Of a stretch of 64,000 bases of DNA, positions 1-11,676 are shown one piece after another. Source of the stretch: Pseudofabraea citricarpa (lineage: Eukaryota > Ascomycota > Leotiomycetes > Helotiales > Dermateaceae); NCBI GenBank assembly GCA_029641185.1, contig JAPWGK010000026.1, positions 434,001 through 498,000 on the forward strand. The letters are read 5' to 3'. How positions within the stretch are numbered: position 1 is the first letter of the stretch; the number at the start of each line of letters is the position of its first letter. Below the pieces are notes generated by a model that saw nothing but the letters and a program-made list of their open reading frames with translations, was not told the origin of the DNA and searched no databases. The position numbers and the translations under genes were made by a program.

Positions 1-739
1 CAACCTGTGCTGCACTACACCCATTACCGATGATAGCCATCCGCTTTCCTTCATAACTATATGTATGATCCCACCGGGCAGTATGAAATATCTTGCCTCG
101 AAAGTTCTCCATCCCAGGAAATTTGATGTTTCGTGGTTCGGAAATGCCGCCAACAGCTGAGATGAAAATTGAAGCTTGTTTTGTGAATTTTTTGCCTGTT
201 GCATCTTGAAACTGGACTTCCCATTTCTGGATTTTGGATATCCACTTAGCGCCGAGACACATAATTCCAAACTTCATATGGGGGCGTAATTTGAACTTGT
301 CTACAGTGGATTCCATATCTACATCATACAATTCTGTCAGCAATTTTTCAGTATTTCAGATATTTGGAGGGTTGACGAACATTCCAAAATCTCAGGTTGA
401 TCACATAGCTCTTTAGACCAATTTGGATTGAGATTGAAACTGAAGGAGTAAAGATGTGTAGGAATATCACATCCACTGAAAGCTCAGAATCATTATTTGA
501 CTCCGCTATTTGGTGAGGACAGTGACATACCATCCCGGGTAAGTATTTGTTCTCCACGTTCCACCAGGGCCATCGAGCTTTTCATATATCTGAGACCATT
601 TGTTAGCAAGGGAGATTTACTTCTATTGGGAGAAAATAGTTCGCTTTCGTACAGTAAAATCGTCATAACCAAGTTTGGTTTTCAGAGAATGAGCCATGGC
701 AATTCCCGAAGGACCTGCACCAATGATGATTGCATTCAT
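1..739 (-). CDS. Type I Baeyer-Villiger / flavin monooxygenase, N-terminal part (runs off window)
   Basis: Seen: four exons on the minus strand (739-653, 589-531, 475-381, 318 to the window edge) give about 186 residues. The FAD Rossmann motif GAGPSG lies at residues 7-12. It is followed by a YEKLDGPGGTW segment, the NPNWS stretch usual in fungal BVMOs, a type I BVMO fingerprint (FxGxxxHxxxWD) near residues 152-163, and the second, NADPH-binding Rossmann start GNGCSA just before the edge. Known: such enzymes insert oxygen beside a ketone using NADPH and FAD, giving an ester or lactone. The start at 739 puts the FAD motif near the N-terminus; an in-frame ATG at 835 would add 32 residues with a hydrophobic stretch. 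The gene is divergent from the Zn2Cys6 regulator. Intron 380-319 removes an apparent frame break, so the visible part is intact. Substrate unknown; a cyclic ketone is inferred from the neighbours. Confidence 0.88.
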
Positions 740-835
740 AACTGCTGTGGGCAATTGTTTTCCGGTAGAATTTTGCAAATGGGCTTTCGACGAAATAAAA
801 TCGAATAATGCCAAAAACCAGTGGGCAGCGTCCAA

Positions 836-1746
836 ATAAAAAGAACAAAAAGAGTTGCACAGACGTAATGAATCTTATGTACACGGCAGATTTATAGTTG
901 AACTTGAATGACACCGCCTACTACCCATTTATTAGTAAACAGGCCACACAAGAGACTGGGGCATTTCTCGGAAATAAAGAATAATGTGTGGAGACCCGGC
1001 GGGGGATTGACTTGTGGTTCCCCATGCGGAACAGCTTCTCGGGAATGTACTTCCCCGGCTTTCTCAGGGAGTTACAACGAACCTGAGCTAGAAGAAATTA
1101 TGTTCATGTTTTGAATTAAAATAATTGATATAAACTAACCATTCGATTCATATCAAGTGAAGGCATCTTCAAGATTCTCAAGAGGAGGTCGATAGCCATG
1201 CGGCGTAACACGAAGAAGGCAGGATCTTATTTCATTGTGATGCGAACGTAGTTGTAAGCCTAATTCGCACATTCATTGCGAAGTGGGCAGCATAGCTACA
1301 GCCATATATGACGTGTGAGCTTTTAGGTAGTTTACTAACGGAATTCTATCTTGATAGTCATCTCCTTCCGTTCCCTAGTAGAAAATTTGGTTCTGTAGAC
1401 GATTTGGAGAGGCAATTTGCAGAGGCAATTTAGGGAGGCGATAGGACGCTTAGGTGGAATATTGGTATAGGGTAGCACAATTTATGCATGGCTTCCAAGA
1501 CACTGATCAGTACATTATTTAAGCTAGAGAATAATTACGCTTTTCCAAAACAGGTGCGTCGCAAATTGACCTTGCTTACTCTTCTGGCATGACTCGGGGC
1601 ACGCTACCCCAGAGCCAAGCTTAGCGGCGTGTGGGGAAGAACACTGAACCTTGCATCCATCTCCTCTACCTCATCACTTTTTGATCCCACCTGTATTCTA
1701 AATTGTACAAATTCCAAAAAGGACGTGATATATAAAGGAGCCTACA
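836..1746. promoter_or_regulatory. Divergent intergenic region between BVMO and Zn2Cys6 regulator
   Basis: No gene seen. It holds a short direct repeat of AGAGGCAATTT (1408-1418 and 1421-1431) and a weak match, CATGACTCG (1588-1596), to the AP-1-like palindrome found downstream. A TATATAAA box lies at about 1729-1736, only some 10 nt before the regulator's ATG. Probably a shared two-way promoter. Confidence 0.5.
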
Positions 1747-4608
1747 ATGCAAAAAGAATCCACAGCCTCGGGCGGGAACGCAAAGAAGCATGTTTCTACC
1801 GCATGTACCTGGTGTCGCCACCGAAAAGTGAAGGCAAGTAGGTCCTCAAGCAGCGATACGCAGGCAGAGGATAGTAATTCTAATTTGTCTTTTCTACGAA
1901 TTAGTGCGATGGTAAAACACCAGCGTGCTCAAATTGTATTTTGTATGAGCAGCAATGCGAATATAGCCACCATGACCGACGAAGGTATTCCTGTATATCC
2001 AACCCGGTAGCGGTGAGAATGCTGATAGTGCTTGTTACAAGATTCTCGCACAAGAAGACAATTGAGGAGCTAAGGAATCGCGTTACATTGCTCGAAGGCC
2101 TTCTGCAACTACATGGTATCACGATACCATCACAAAACGGCCCGGACCCCACAATCTTTGCTGAAGAGGCCCCTTCGCTCTCTGCTGACAATGGAGAATC
2201 TGTAGGACAAGGAGCCGAGGGAAATAAAGAATGTTTACCAGAAATTCTTCAGCCTTTGTCGCAACTAGAGTCAGACACCACAGGACAATCCGTACAAAAT
2301 ATGGAAACTCTTTTGGGCATGGACGATATCAGCAATGTAGAGTTGAATTATAAAGATATGGCAGATATTTTGGGCTTAACAAACACCGCTTGGCCTGCCT
2401 TGTACAGCCAAGATCAGCTGAATGCTTCCAATCCAGAGACGATGGTAAACGATCAATCAACTTTGGCACAAGAAATACAGAGTGCCTCGACATGTCTCGT
2501 GGGGGCGGATAGTGGTGGCGTCTCTCCGCCTACTTCTTTAACAGCTTACACATATGTGGATAATAAAGACCAGAGCCCCGAATCTGCTTTGCTTTCGGGT
2601 TCGGGTTCAACGTGGGAGTTCTTGGACAACAGTAATACACCATACCTGAGCGAACAACGACTTCCCGCCAGGCGCCCCTCAACGACGAGGAACGACTCCT
2701 TCTCAGGAGAAAGAATCTGCCAAAGTGATGATGACGACATTATAGACAAATTATCAGCTCGCATGGGATCGTTTCAGATTGCAGAAGACGGTCAGCTGCG
2801 ATACTTTGGGGCAACATCAAACCTCCACATCTTGCAAGATGGATTATCGTCTTTTTCACGAGAACCTGACCGATCAGCACGGAGGGAGGGACACGAAGTA
2901 TTATCTCGCGCAGGCCTAAATGTCAAAGTTGATCCTAATCTAGAAAGGCATTTGGAAGATCTCTATTTTAGATGGGAAGATCCAGCAATCCATGTTGTGG
3001 ACGAAGAAATGTATTTCCTTGCCAAAGCCGAGTATCAATCTGGGAAAGATGGCAACCCTTTCTTTTCCGAAACACTTCGAAATGCAATGTGAGTTTTCAA
3101 ATCCGAAGTCTTCTGGTGAATTATCACTAAAGTTTCTATGTAGTTGTGCTTCAGGCTCTTGCCTCACTACTATCACAGATCTTGGGTCGCCGCATGATGC
3201 TACAACCTTGTTTAATTCCCGAGCTAAGCTTCTTCTTGAGGTAGAAATGGACAGTCCTTCTATCGCAACTGTGCAGGCACTTGTGATTATGAGTGCTACA
3301 GAAGCTGCTTTCACAAGAGATGCTAGAGGTTGGCTCTATAGCGGTGAGATTTTATTTCGAAATCCGAGAATACAAATGCTGACAGGTGAATAGGTATGGC
3401 AGTAAGGTTGAGTGCTGATCTTGGCCTTCATCTCGACCTCAGTAGCGATGTTCAAGATGGTTTCCTATCAGATCGCGAATTTGAGGTACGGCGTACAGCC
3501 TTCTGGGGCGTTTTTATACATGACAAGTATGTTTACGATAAATTTTCTCCGAAATGTCAAGCTTATACATTTTATAGCATGTGGAGCACATACGTTGGAC
3601 GAGCGTGGGGCATCAACATCCAAGACATCTCAATATCTCGGCCGCCAAATGACATGGATCAGATTAAAGCAAAAGCTTGGATGCCATCATTGGATAAAAC
3701 TGGTAATATTCCTGACATGGAAAAAAACAATCCTGGTTTATATGATCCGGTCCACACATATGCCAACGCCAGCGTGTCGCTTTGCGTTATGATGAGACAT
3801 CTTAGCAAAACTGTGTAAGAGTCTCACCATCTAAACCCTAGCTTTCTGTTATACTAATCATCTAGCAGTTACTCAGATAACACCCTCTCAGATGAAGGTC
3901 TACTGCTGTTTGCTGAAAGGATGCGCGTTGAATTGGAAACTTGGCACAGCTCACTTTCGGTTGAATTAAGTGTCGATATGTCTAACGATAGCCAAACATA
4001 TCTTCCGCATGTGCTTCAATTACAGTAAGGAATTTGAACGCTTTCTCAAGTCTGATTTGACCCGAAATAGTATGCAATTTCATGCAATCTCAATACTCCT
4101 TTACCGACCGTTCTTCTCTCGCAGCCTCCAGCAAGCACACTATGATGAAGATGATAAACATCCTCAGAGTATGTGTATTGCTGCTGCAAAGTCGATTGTA
4201 GATCTCCTACGCAAGTACCGCGACCAACACACTCTCCTTCGAACGAATGTCCAGATTGTTCACCTCATATTTACTGCATCGCTTATATGTATATACGATA
4301 CTTACAACAGCGATAACAATACAAGACCCACCACGCAACGCGATCTACAGTTCTGTTGTCAAGCATTAGGTGAAATTGGGCAAGCATATCAAAATGCAAC
4401 CAGGGCATTAGAGGTCATAATTTGCATCAAACGGGAATGGTCGAATAAAGTGCGCAAATTATCACGTTTTAAAAGACGGAATGCTACTGTTGAAAATGAG
4501 AGTATGAATCAAATTGACCAGTCAAATGAATTAAGACGCAAGCGACGTCTCATTCACGGTTTCGAAGATATGAGTCTCCCAACGTCGACCATTTTAGACG
4601 GATTATAA
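1747..4608 (+). CDS. Zn2Cys6 fungal transcription factor with Fungal_trans domain
   Basis: Seen: eight exons (1747-1833, 1905-1984, 2042-3088, 3144-3343, 3394-3526, 3578-3814, 3869-4024, 4071-4608) give 825 aa with a clean frame. The zinc cluster C-x2-C-x6-C-x6-C-x2-C-x6-C lies at about residues 20-46 and is split by intron 1. A basic linker and a leucine-rich coiled coil (IEELRNRVTLLEGLLQL) follow, then a long acidic Ser/Gln-rich region, then the middle homology region with RRTAFWGVFIHDN and WSTYVGR, typical of the nirA-like group. Intron 1 begins with GC (AAG|GCAAGT), which is needed to keep the C-x6-C spacing. Intron 2 (57 nt) is in frame and could be retained. Known: nuclear activators binding CGG half-sites. 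Inference: pathway-specific regulator of the surrounding catabolic genes, because it is divergent from the BVMO and next to the hydrolase. Confidence 0.9.
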
Positions 4609-5258
4609 TCAAAGGCGACGGCATGGTAAACAGCGAAGACCATTTGAACCCTTTGGAGAACAGTAAAACCAGCAGGCAGAGTTCAATGGAGCTAGTCGGA
4701 GAAGGATAACTAGAAGTTAAGCTATTGAATACTACCACATATTCTGAGTATTGGATTGAGGAATCTGAAGAGTTAGGATTGCTTTGTGACATTTCGTGTC
4801 TTAGATAAGATTATAACTTCAAGTTATGCGGGGCATTTATTTCTCTCTTGTTTCTAAAACATCGTATTAACTCCGGAATTACATCAATTCGTTCATACGT
4901 ACTGGAGAAGTCAACAGGAAGCATTTCCACTGAATTATTTGACTAGTACTGTTGAAATTGAGGATTTTTGAGGTTTTTATAACAGGAAAACATAAGTCCA
5001 ACTATAAACTGCAATTAAAGATGATCAATGTGAATTTTAGAACGAACGATTGACATATTTTGAGGGTCCTATGTGCTCTCGGATACCAACAATTTATGCG
5101 AGATCTCCCTCATCGGCTCGGAATTGGTTTCCCGTGGCTGAACATGCAAGTCTACGCGCACACTTCTAGTCCAAACATAACATTTGAAGGAAACAAAAAT
5201 TTGAAAATCTACCATTTAATTTACTCAATTGACAGAAGCCAGATTAATTTGTTTTGAG
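4609..5258. other. Intergenic region upstream of the hydrolase
   Basis: AT-rich 650 bp between the regulator's stop and the hydrolase start. Only short, uninformative reading frames are present. No AP-1-like palindrome was found here. Presumed terminator of the regulator plus hydrolase promoter. Confidence 0.4.
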
Positions 5259-6502
5259 ATGCCGTCTCATTTGCAGCTAATTCTCAGTCACCCATGGCAA
5301 TTTGCCTTATGTGTCTACGGTGCTCTAGCACGCATAGCCCTAGTCGTTCTTGAGCATCTGCTACTGCCTGGTGCTTGTCGAGCGGTGACTTTCCGTACTG
5401 AGATTGCACGATGTGTACTTGGAAGCCTGACCGCCAATTTTTGGGACTTGCTCTTTAAAGCCCCTTTGATTCTCAGCGTTGATCGCTTCAAACGTGTTTA
5501 TGTCGGAGGTGTACCAGCAATCGTTGTACCGCCTGGAATTGATGCTTTTAATCATCAGTCTTTGAGCAATGTACCGCAGCTATTCCTGCTGTACGCTCAT
5601 GGTGGTGGTTATATGTTTGGCGAGCCTCTCATGTGGATAGCTTCCTACGAACGTTGGTCAGCAGGAGCACGATCTCAAGGATTTGAATTAACTATTATAG
5701 CAATTGAATATCGTATGTATCCATTTAGCCTCATGATCCCAATGATGGGGAAATCGCAAGATATATTGACGTGCTTTATTAGGCTTGTCCACCGAATCAA
5801 AGTTCCCAGCGTGTCGTGACGACTTCATTGCGGCTTATAAAGCTCTTCTAGAGGAGCATAAGATCCCACCCGAAATGATCATTTTTGGTGGTGACTCAGC
5901 TGGGGGTTCGTATCTTTATTGGTCTTATTCTAGAGGCCTATGTAATTTACTAATCTTGTTGATTATAGGTGGCCTAGTAGCCACGTCTGTTCTCCACGTG
6001 AGACGAACCCAGATACCCCTGCCAAAGGCCATGGTACTTATTTCGCCATGGATGGACCTCACATTGAATGAGACTCTAAACTCTCCTGCTATGAAGACTG
6101 ACTTCTTGATAACATTCAAGGCAGCTAATCCGGAGATTGTGAGGCAACTTCTTCCCGGCAGGATGTCACCCGGAGACCACCGAGTTTCCCCTATATTTGA
6201 CGACCTAGATTCCTTGCCCCCTCAGATTGTTTTCGCAGGAACTGCAGAAGTCTTACTTCCAGACTCGGTGACGTGGGTCAAGAAATCGCGCAACTCTGGC
6301 AACAGTGTCGATTTTATCTGTGCCGAAGGCGAAATGCACACGTTTGTCCCCCATAACAAAATTCGATATTGTGCGACTAACAGTTTCTGTTTGCAGTTAT
6401 GCAATGGGTTGGCCTATATGTTCAGTGTCTGTACAGGAAGATACGGATCGGATCCTGATATCTTTTCTGAAAAAACATGTTGCACAAACTAGAATGAACT
6501 GA
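5259..6502 (+). CDS. Alpha/beta hydrolase, HSL/GDXG family (candidate lactone hydrolase)
   Basis: Seen: four exons (5259-5712, 5783-5905, 5969-6341, 6397-6502) give 351 aa. The oxyanion-hole motif HGGGY is near residues 118-122, EYRLS near 155, the nucleophile elbow GDSAGG near residues 188-193, the acid-bearing segment (EVLLPDS) near 275, and the catalytic histidine in GEMHTY near 315. A hydrophobic N-terminal segment (residues 10-35) could anchor it in a membrane. Known: this family includes carboxylesterases and monoterpene epsilon-lactone hydrolases (MlhB type). Inference: with a BVMO 4.5 kb away, opening of the BVMO lactone to a hydroxy acid is the likeliest job, but a plain esterase cannot be excluded. 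The last intron is supported because it restores the standard C-terminal helix. Confidence 0.87.
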
Positions 6503-6707
6503 ATCAGCTTCTCCAAAACAGATTGGAGGGAGTTCCTCAGTTTCAGTAGTTAAGGATCTGCAATGACCTTTAATATTCATTGCTGAGCTTGAGTTGCTTT
6601 GACCACTTGTTTTTATGAAATATTCAATGCCATGATTACAAAATACGTACAGCAAGTTAGTTAACTAGATATCTTAACCCACTTTTAGTAACAAGTGTAG
6701 AACTCTA

Positions 6708-7923
6708 TCAAATCTTAAAAATTATCTTTTGTGCTTTCATATCATCAAACAATCTGTAACCTTCCACAGCTTCATTCAAAGGCATAACGTTTTCGGTTAA
6801 GAAACTGTTCAATGATTAGAAACATGCAAAATTAAACTTGGGGAGGGTTTACTCACTTTAGTCGATGCTGCGTTTTTTTGAGCTTTAGAAGAGCTTCAGG
6901 AAATATGCCTGGAATATATCTTAGCGAATAGATTCAAATTGATCGAGAGGATATACTAACTTCGCACTGGGCACCTTCCCATTTGAATTTTCAAATTCTT
7001 CCCATATGCCTCGTTTCCGGTCCACGGAATAGGCCCGTTATGTACCCCCACACTAGAGATACTTCCCCAAGGTCTAAGCAATGCAAAACCCATTTCCAAT
7101 GCAGAGCTATGTCCCACGACTTCAATGATGATATCTGCACCTCTATCATTTGTCAATTCCTTCACACGTTTATCAATCTCTTCACGCTGAGTCAAATAGT
7201 TCCATGGCTCAGCTCCTAATCTTTGGGCCTGGTCTAATCTATCCTGTACTCCGTCGACAGCAAGCAAATGTTTTGGCTTGAATTCTAACGCATTTATTAA
7301 TGCGCAGAGTCCTACAGGACCGCAGCCAATCAGAACAACAGTGCTTTCCTGAATTTCTGCTTCATTAATACCGGCAAATGCATTGACGGCGGCGAAATAC
7401 CCAGTTGGAAAAATGTCTGCCATAAGACACAATTTCAGAGGATCGATTCCAGCTGGAGCTTTCATAGCAGTACTGTCCGCCAAAGGGATCCTAACGTACT
7501 CAGATTGACCACCGTCAAGTGCTGGAGACCCGAACAAAAGACTTTCTTCACAACGGGACGAGAAGCCATGTTGACAATAGAAGCACTTTTCACACGAAAT
7601 TGTAAATGGTGCAACGACGAGATCTCCTTTGCAGAAATTTTTCACGTCCTGGCCAAGTTGGTCCACGATACCTGTGAACTCATGGCCCATAATAAAATCT
7701 ATGGCACTTTTCTGGTGTCCTCGAAATACGTGCAGCTCGCTGTAAAAGCGTCAGTTACCAGTCAAACCATGTATACCTAGCAAAGGGTGCCTAATACTCA
7801 CCTACCACATAATGCTGTGTAAGTTACTTTAACGATTATGTCAGTTGGTTCTCTTATCTGCGGTATTGGTCGCTGTTCCAAAACGACTTTCTTTGGGCCT
7901 TTGAAAATCACTGCTTGCATCAT
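6708..7923 (-). CDS. Zinc-dependent alcohol dehydrogenase (MDR family)
   Basis: Seen: four exons (7923-7802, 7739-6961, 6908-6857, 6804-6708) encode 349 aa. CGSELHVFRG carries the catalytic-zinc cysteine near residue 40, GHEF is near 65, and the structural-zinc cysteine run C-x2-C-x2-C-x7-C is near residues 95-109. The Rossmann glycines lie in VLIGCGPVGL near residue 180, and the C-terminus is MPLNEAVEGYRLFDD. Length is normal for the family. Two nearby ATGs exist (7923 and 7920). Known: reversible NAD(P)-dependent oxidation of alcohols to aldehydes or ketones; the sequence resembles S-hydroxymethylglutathione/secondary alcohol dehydrogenases. Inference: oxidises the hydroxy acid produced upstream in the pathway. 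It shares a 380-bp divergent promoter with the acyl-CoA synthetase, suggesting joint expression. Confidence 0.9.
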
Positions 7924-8304
7924 GTTTGCGGGCAGATTGATGCTGAAGTTTTAATAAGGTAATTTCTCTCTCCGAACTTCGGATGCTGAGCGTGATATAT
8001 TTTGAAAGTGTGAATTTTAAATCTGATAGAAGCAATACCGCACAGAAATTTTTGTTTTCCGTGGTTCACTAATCATCGGGTCATGCCTCGGTCTACACGA
8101 GTTTTGGGGAACATGCTGTGAACCTCGCTCTCCATGGAACATCTTTCCCGATAGCTAAGCGTAGCGAATTTTGTTATCGGTTATCGAATTAGAATGATCG
8201 TAATCTTCCCCCGGGTATCTTTTGGGGACTACTTTTCCCGGAGAAAGAAATCGAGGAAAAGCCGGCCTGTATCGAGCGTTCTAAGTCTACTAAGTATTAC
8301 AACA
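7924..8304. promoter_or_regulatory. Divergent promoter, alcohol dehydrogenase / acyl-CoA synthetase
   Basis: No gene. It contains CGGGTCATGCCTCGG (8077-8091), a direct CGG pair spaced by nine bases, which is a plausible Zn2Cys6 site. The inner TCATGCC also follows several of the AP-1-like palindromes elsewhere in the cluster. Function is inferred only. Confidence 0.4.
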
Positions 8305-10172
8305 ATGCCGTCTAAATCTAGGTATGCAACTTTAATAGAACATCTTAATTTCGCCTTTGGGCCAGATTAAAGGTTGACGCAAATTGTGGCAGATATCCCG
8401 AAATACAGATCCCGAAAGTCGATATTTGGACCTTCCTTTTTGAAAGGAAGACAGAATTTCCTAAAAGTAAAGGTAAGTGAGTTCTTTGGGTGGGGAGAGG
8501 GGGGAGGCAATAGTTGATTCATCCGTGATGATAATTGACTCGTTGGCCCATTTCTAGCTATCTACACGGATCCCGTGGCTCGAAAATCATACACCTATGC
8601 AGAAATTAAAATTTCTACAGTAAATTTTGGGAAAGGATTGAAAGTTGAACTGAATTGGGAGAAAGATGATGTTCTACTACTCTTCACACCCAATAGTATC
8701 GATACTCCAATTATTACTTGGGGAACCCTCTGGGCAGGTGGCATCATTTCCCCAGCGAATCCAGCATACAACTCAAGCGAATTAGCAATACAAGTGAAAG
8801 ATTCGGGTGCAAAAGCGATTGTTACTCAGCGGCCTTTGTTGGAAACTGCATGCGCTGCTGCACGACTCGCTGGGTTACCATATGACAGAATCCTCTTAAT
8901 TGGGGAAGATGACCACAACAAAGATTTCAAACACTTCACTATTATTTGCGAAATTGGCAGTGTACAAGGTTCTCTACTGCAAAGAACGATAATAAAAAGC
9001 CCCGAAAATGATCTGGCCTTTCTTGTTTATAGCAGTGGCACAACTGGGCACCCCAAAGGAGTCATGATCTCTCACCAAAATCTCATTTCCAATATTCTGA
9101 TGCTAAAAGAAGGCGAAAGTGTGAATCTCAGTTGGCACGGGCGCTATGATAACAACGGTGATCGAATTCTCGGCTTTCTTCCCTTTTACCACATATATGG
9201 TAAATCAACCTGTCCAAATGTCACTACTTAACATATTAACAAAGTTTAGGTCTCTCGTCACTTGTCCACCAGTCAATTTTCAATGGCGTTGAACTCATCG
9301 TGATGAGTAGATTTGATCTTGTGAACTTCTGCACCTACATTCAACGCTACAAGATTACTTTGGTTTATGTTGTTCCACCCGTCGTACTTCAGCTTGCAAA
9401 AAGTCCCATTGTTGACGGCTTCGATATGTCATCTTTACGGATGATGAGTTCCGGTGCAGCACCTTTGACACGAGAATTGGTTGACGCAGTTTATAAACGA
9501 CTCCATATTCCCATCAAACAAGCTTATGGGCTCAGCGAAACATCCCCAACAACTCATTCCCAGCCCTGGGACACTTGGTATCAGAACGTCGGGTCTGTCG
9601 GACTTCTTCTTGCCAACCAGACTATCAAGTTCATGGCACCTGATGAGTCAGAGTTACCAGTGGGTGAGACCGGCGAACTTTGGATCAAAGGCCCAAACAT
9701 CTTCAAAGGATACCATAACAACACAGAAGCTACCCGGAATGCTTTGACCGAAGATGCTTACTTCAAGACTGGTGATGTTGGCTATCAGGATCAAAACGGA
9801 AATTTATACATCACGGATCGTGTCAAAGAATTGATAAAGTACAAGGGGTTTCAGGTTGCACCAGCAGAGCTTGAAGGCTATCTACAAAGTCACCCAGAAA
9901 TTCAGGATGCAGCCGTCATTGGAGTTTTCAAGCCGGAACAAGCTACAGAAGTTCCGATGGCATTTATTGTGTTAGTAGAAGGGGTTTCAAGTGGCAGAGT
10001 AAAAGCAAAGCAAATTACCGACTGGCTAAATGCAAGAGTGGCTCATCATAAGCATTTGAGGGGTGGTATTCAATGGGCTCAAGAAATTCCCAAAAGTCCA
10101 AGTGGTAAGATATTGAGGAGAGCATTAAGAAGTATACTGGAAGAACAAGAAAGACGAAGAGCGAGAATGTGA
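8305..10172 (+). CDS. 4-coumarate-CoA-ligase-like acyl-CoA synthetase (ANL superfamily)
   Basis: Seen: four exons (8305-8321, 8366-8472, 8558-9199, 9250-10172) give 562 aa. The ATP-binding loop SSGTTGHPKGV is at about residues 200-210, FLPFYHIYG near 246, YGLSETSP near 345, and GELWIKGP and KTGDVGY near 395-440. The hinge region follows (DRVKELIKYKGFQVAP), and PKSPSGKILRR holds the catalytic lysine near 540. All core motifs are intact and the length is standard. The C-terminal tripeptide is ARM, which fits the (S/A/C)-(K/R/H)-(L/M) PTS1 rule, so peroxisomal targeting is likely (inference). Known: forms an acyl-AMP and then a CoA thioester. In this context it would activate the ring-opened acid for beta-oxidation. 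Substrate cannot be read from the sequence. Confidence 0.92.
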
Positions 10173-10210
10173 CGATGCTATTGCAGAATTCAACAATTAA
10201 AATTCTCCAG

Positions 10211-10724
10211 TCAGAGCTTAGCGATGTGCCTTTCTATGCTTTGTAAATTGGACCTCATTTCCTTCTCCATTCCATCAACTGCTGGTCTACCAGTCTTCTT
10301 CTCAATAAACACATGCACAAAAGTGCAAATTGATTTCACGCCTTCTACGCCCTTTTCAAACAATGCAACTTCGTATGTAGCACTAGACTTTCCAAGCCTG
10401 ACAACACTCAATCCAATCTCAGCAATTGATGGGAACGATATCGAGCTATAGAAATCTGTCTTGATTTGAACTACAAGTGCGCTCTGTAATGATGTGGCAG
10501 GTTTCAATCCACAGCACTCAATCAGATAGGTATTGACAGCTGAATCATATCTTCGAGAGATTAGCATTAGTTCCACGGATATTGGAAGACCATTTCTATT
10601 ACAAGAAGTTATACACAGAATTATTCATGTGGCCATACATATCATTGTCTGACCACCGGGTTCGATATTGGAGAAAGTACGCGTAGTCTTTTCGAGTCTT
10701 CTCTCTAGGTCTCTTTTCTGCCAT
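10211..10724 (-). CDS. Hot-dog fold acyl-CoA thioesterase (4HBT family)
   Basis: Seen: two exons (10724-10603, 10550-10211) encode 153 aa. The segment RWSDNDMYGHMNNSVY (residues 23-38) is the family signature, with the aspartate used in catalysis. The rest covers the beta-sheet of a single hot-dog domain. The ligase and this gene are convergent, with stops only 39 bp apart. The promoter side faces the aldehyde dehydrogenase. Known: hydrolyses acyl-CoA or hydroxybenzoyl-CoA esters. Inference: releases CoA from dead-end or product thioesters in the pathway. No signal peptide or peroxisomal tag is visible (ends AKL, a weak PTS1 at best). Confidence 0.85.
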
Positions 10725-11352
10725 TCTGAAGTGCGTTGAAGACCCGAGATCTTGTTGAGTGAGATAGACATGTAAAAAGTACAAAAACTATAAACCCTGA
10801 TTTTCAAAGGGTTGGCCGTTTACTCGCATCTTCTGTAATTCCTTATCGGGCGTAACTATGATATCTACCTCTGGCTGGCGGGATTAAAATTCCGATGCCA
10901 TCCGAGACTCCTTCTCTCTATTCGTAAAGAACGTAATCAAGCTGCAGCATGATGATTGTATTTCATTCACGTCTTCGATAGTCATCCATCTCACTCTGCG
11001 GAAACTTTGTTCAAGAATATCAACAATCAACAAATATTTACAAAAGAATAAGGGGAAAAAACCATTGACAGTATTCGCGTGATTGTATTCCTATGTATAT
11101 ACCAAATATTCTAGACCTTGGCATAGGCTGAAAATGCCTGAATGCTCATCAGCAAAACAAGTCTTTAGAATATTAAGGGACGGTAATATCCGATTATCCG
11201 ATCTATATTGATATCTGTAAGCTCAGAATTTTAACTAGCTCAAGCTCTCACGCTTTTCTGCCGAGAAGAGGTCCCATTTGAGCTACTCTACCGTGCCTGC
11301 CTGGTAGCTTCTTAGACAGCATTGACTGAATCCTGCTTTACCTCTCGCTTAA

Positions 11353-11363
11353 CATGAGTCATG
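11353..11363. promoter_or_regulatory. AP-1-like palindrome CATGAGTCATG (exact)
   Basis: Exact match to the recurrent CATGANTCATG element, with a TGAGTCA core, between thioesterase and aldehyde dehydrogenase. Probable bZIP binding site (inference). Confidence 0.6.
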
Positions 11364-11535
11364 ACACATTTTCTCCGTGCACCCGATCATGACGAGCTTA
11401 AAAGGGGATTGGCTGTTGGTGGAAGTTATGAATCTGTTACTTAGCCTTTACGAACACTCGTAGCTGCGTGATAACTATTATGGGCCTTCCAACAATCGGT
11501 TCTGGAATTGGCGGAGAAGATAATTAGTGGCTGTA

Positions 11536-11546
11536 CCTGAATCATG
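11536..11546. promoter_or_regulatory. AP-1-like palindrome CCTGAATCATG (one mismatch)
   Basis: One base from CATGANTCATG, followed by CC as at several other copies; 131 bp before the aldehyde dehydrogenase start. Confidence 0.45.
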
Positions 11547-11676
11547 CCATATATATCACGTGAATTAGCGACTACTAGAGACAAATTCTTGTAAGTGGAA
11601 GATAAATAAATCCTAAAGGGGTTTTTTCGTCAGAACAGAGCCTAAATTTGTCACTTTAAGTTCCAATATTTCCAAG

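Larger units (their letters stand above)
10725..11676. promoter_or_regulatory. Divergent promoter, thioesterase / aldehyde dehydrogenase
   Basis: 952 bp without a gene. It carries a perfect AP-1-like palindrome (11353-11363) and a one-mismatch copy (11536-11546), 314 and 131 bp before the aldehyde dehydrogenase ATG. Confidence 0.55.

Noticed and set aside
319..420. Apparent frameshifts in the BVMO suggesting a pseudogene
   Set aside because: A 62-nt GT-AG intron (380-319, CTGAC branch) restores the frame and a normal BVMO segment, so the visible part is intact.
6508..6514. Isolated TGAATCA at 6508 as a cluster motif
   Set aside because: The seven-base core alone is expected about 16 times in 64 kb; without the CAT/ATG arms it is not counted.
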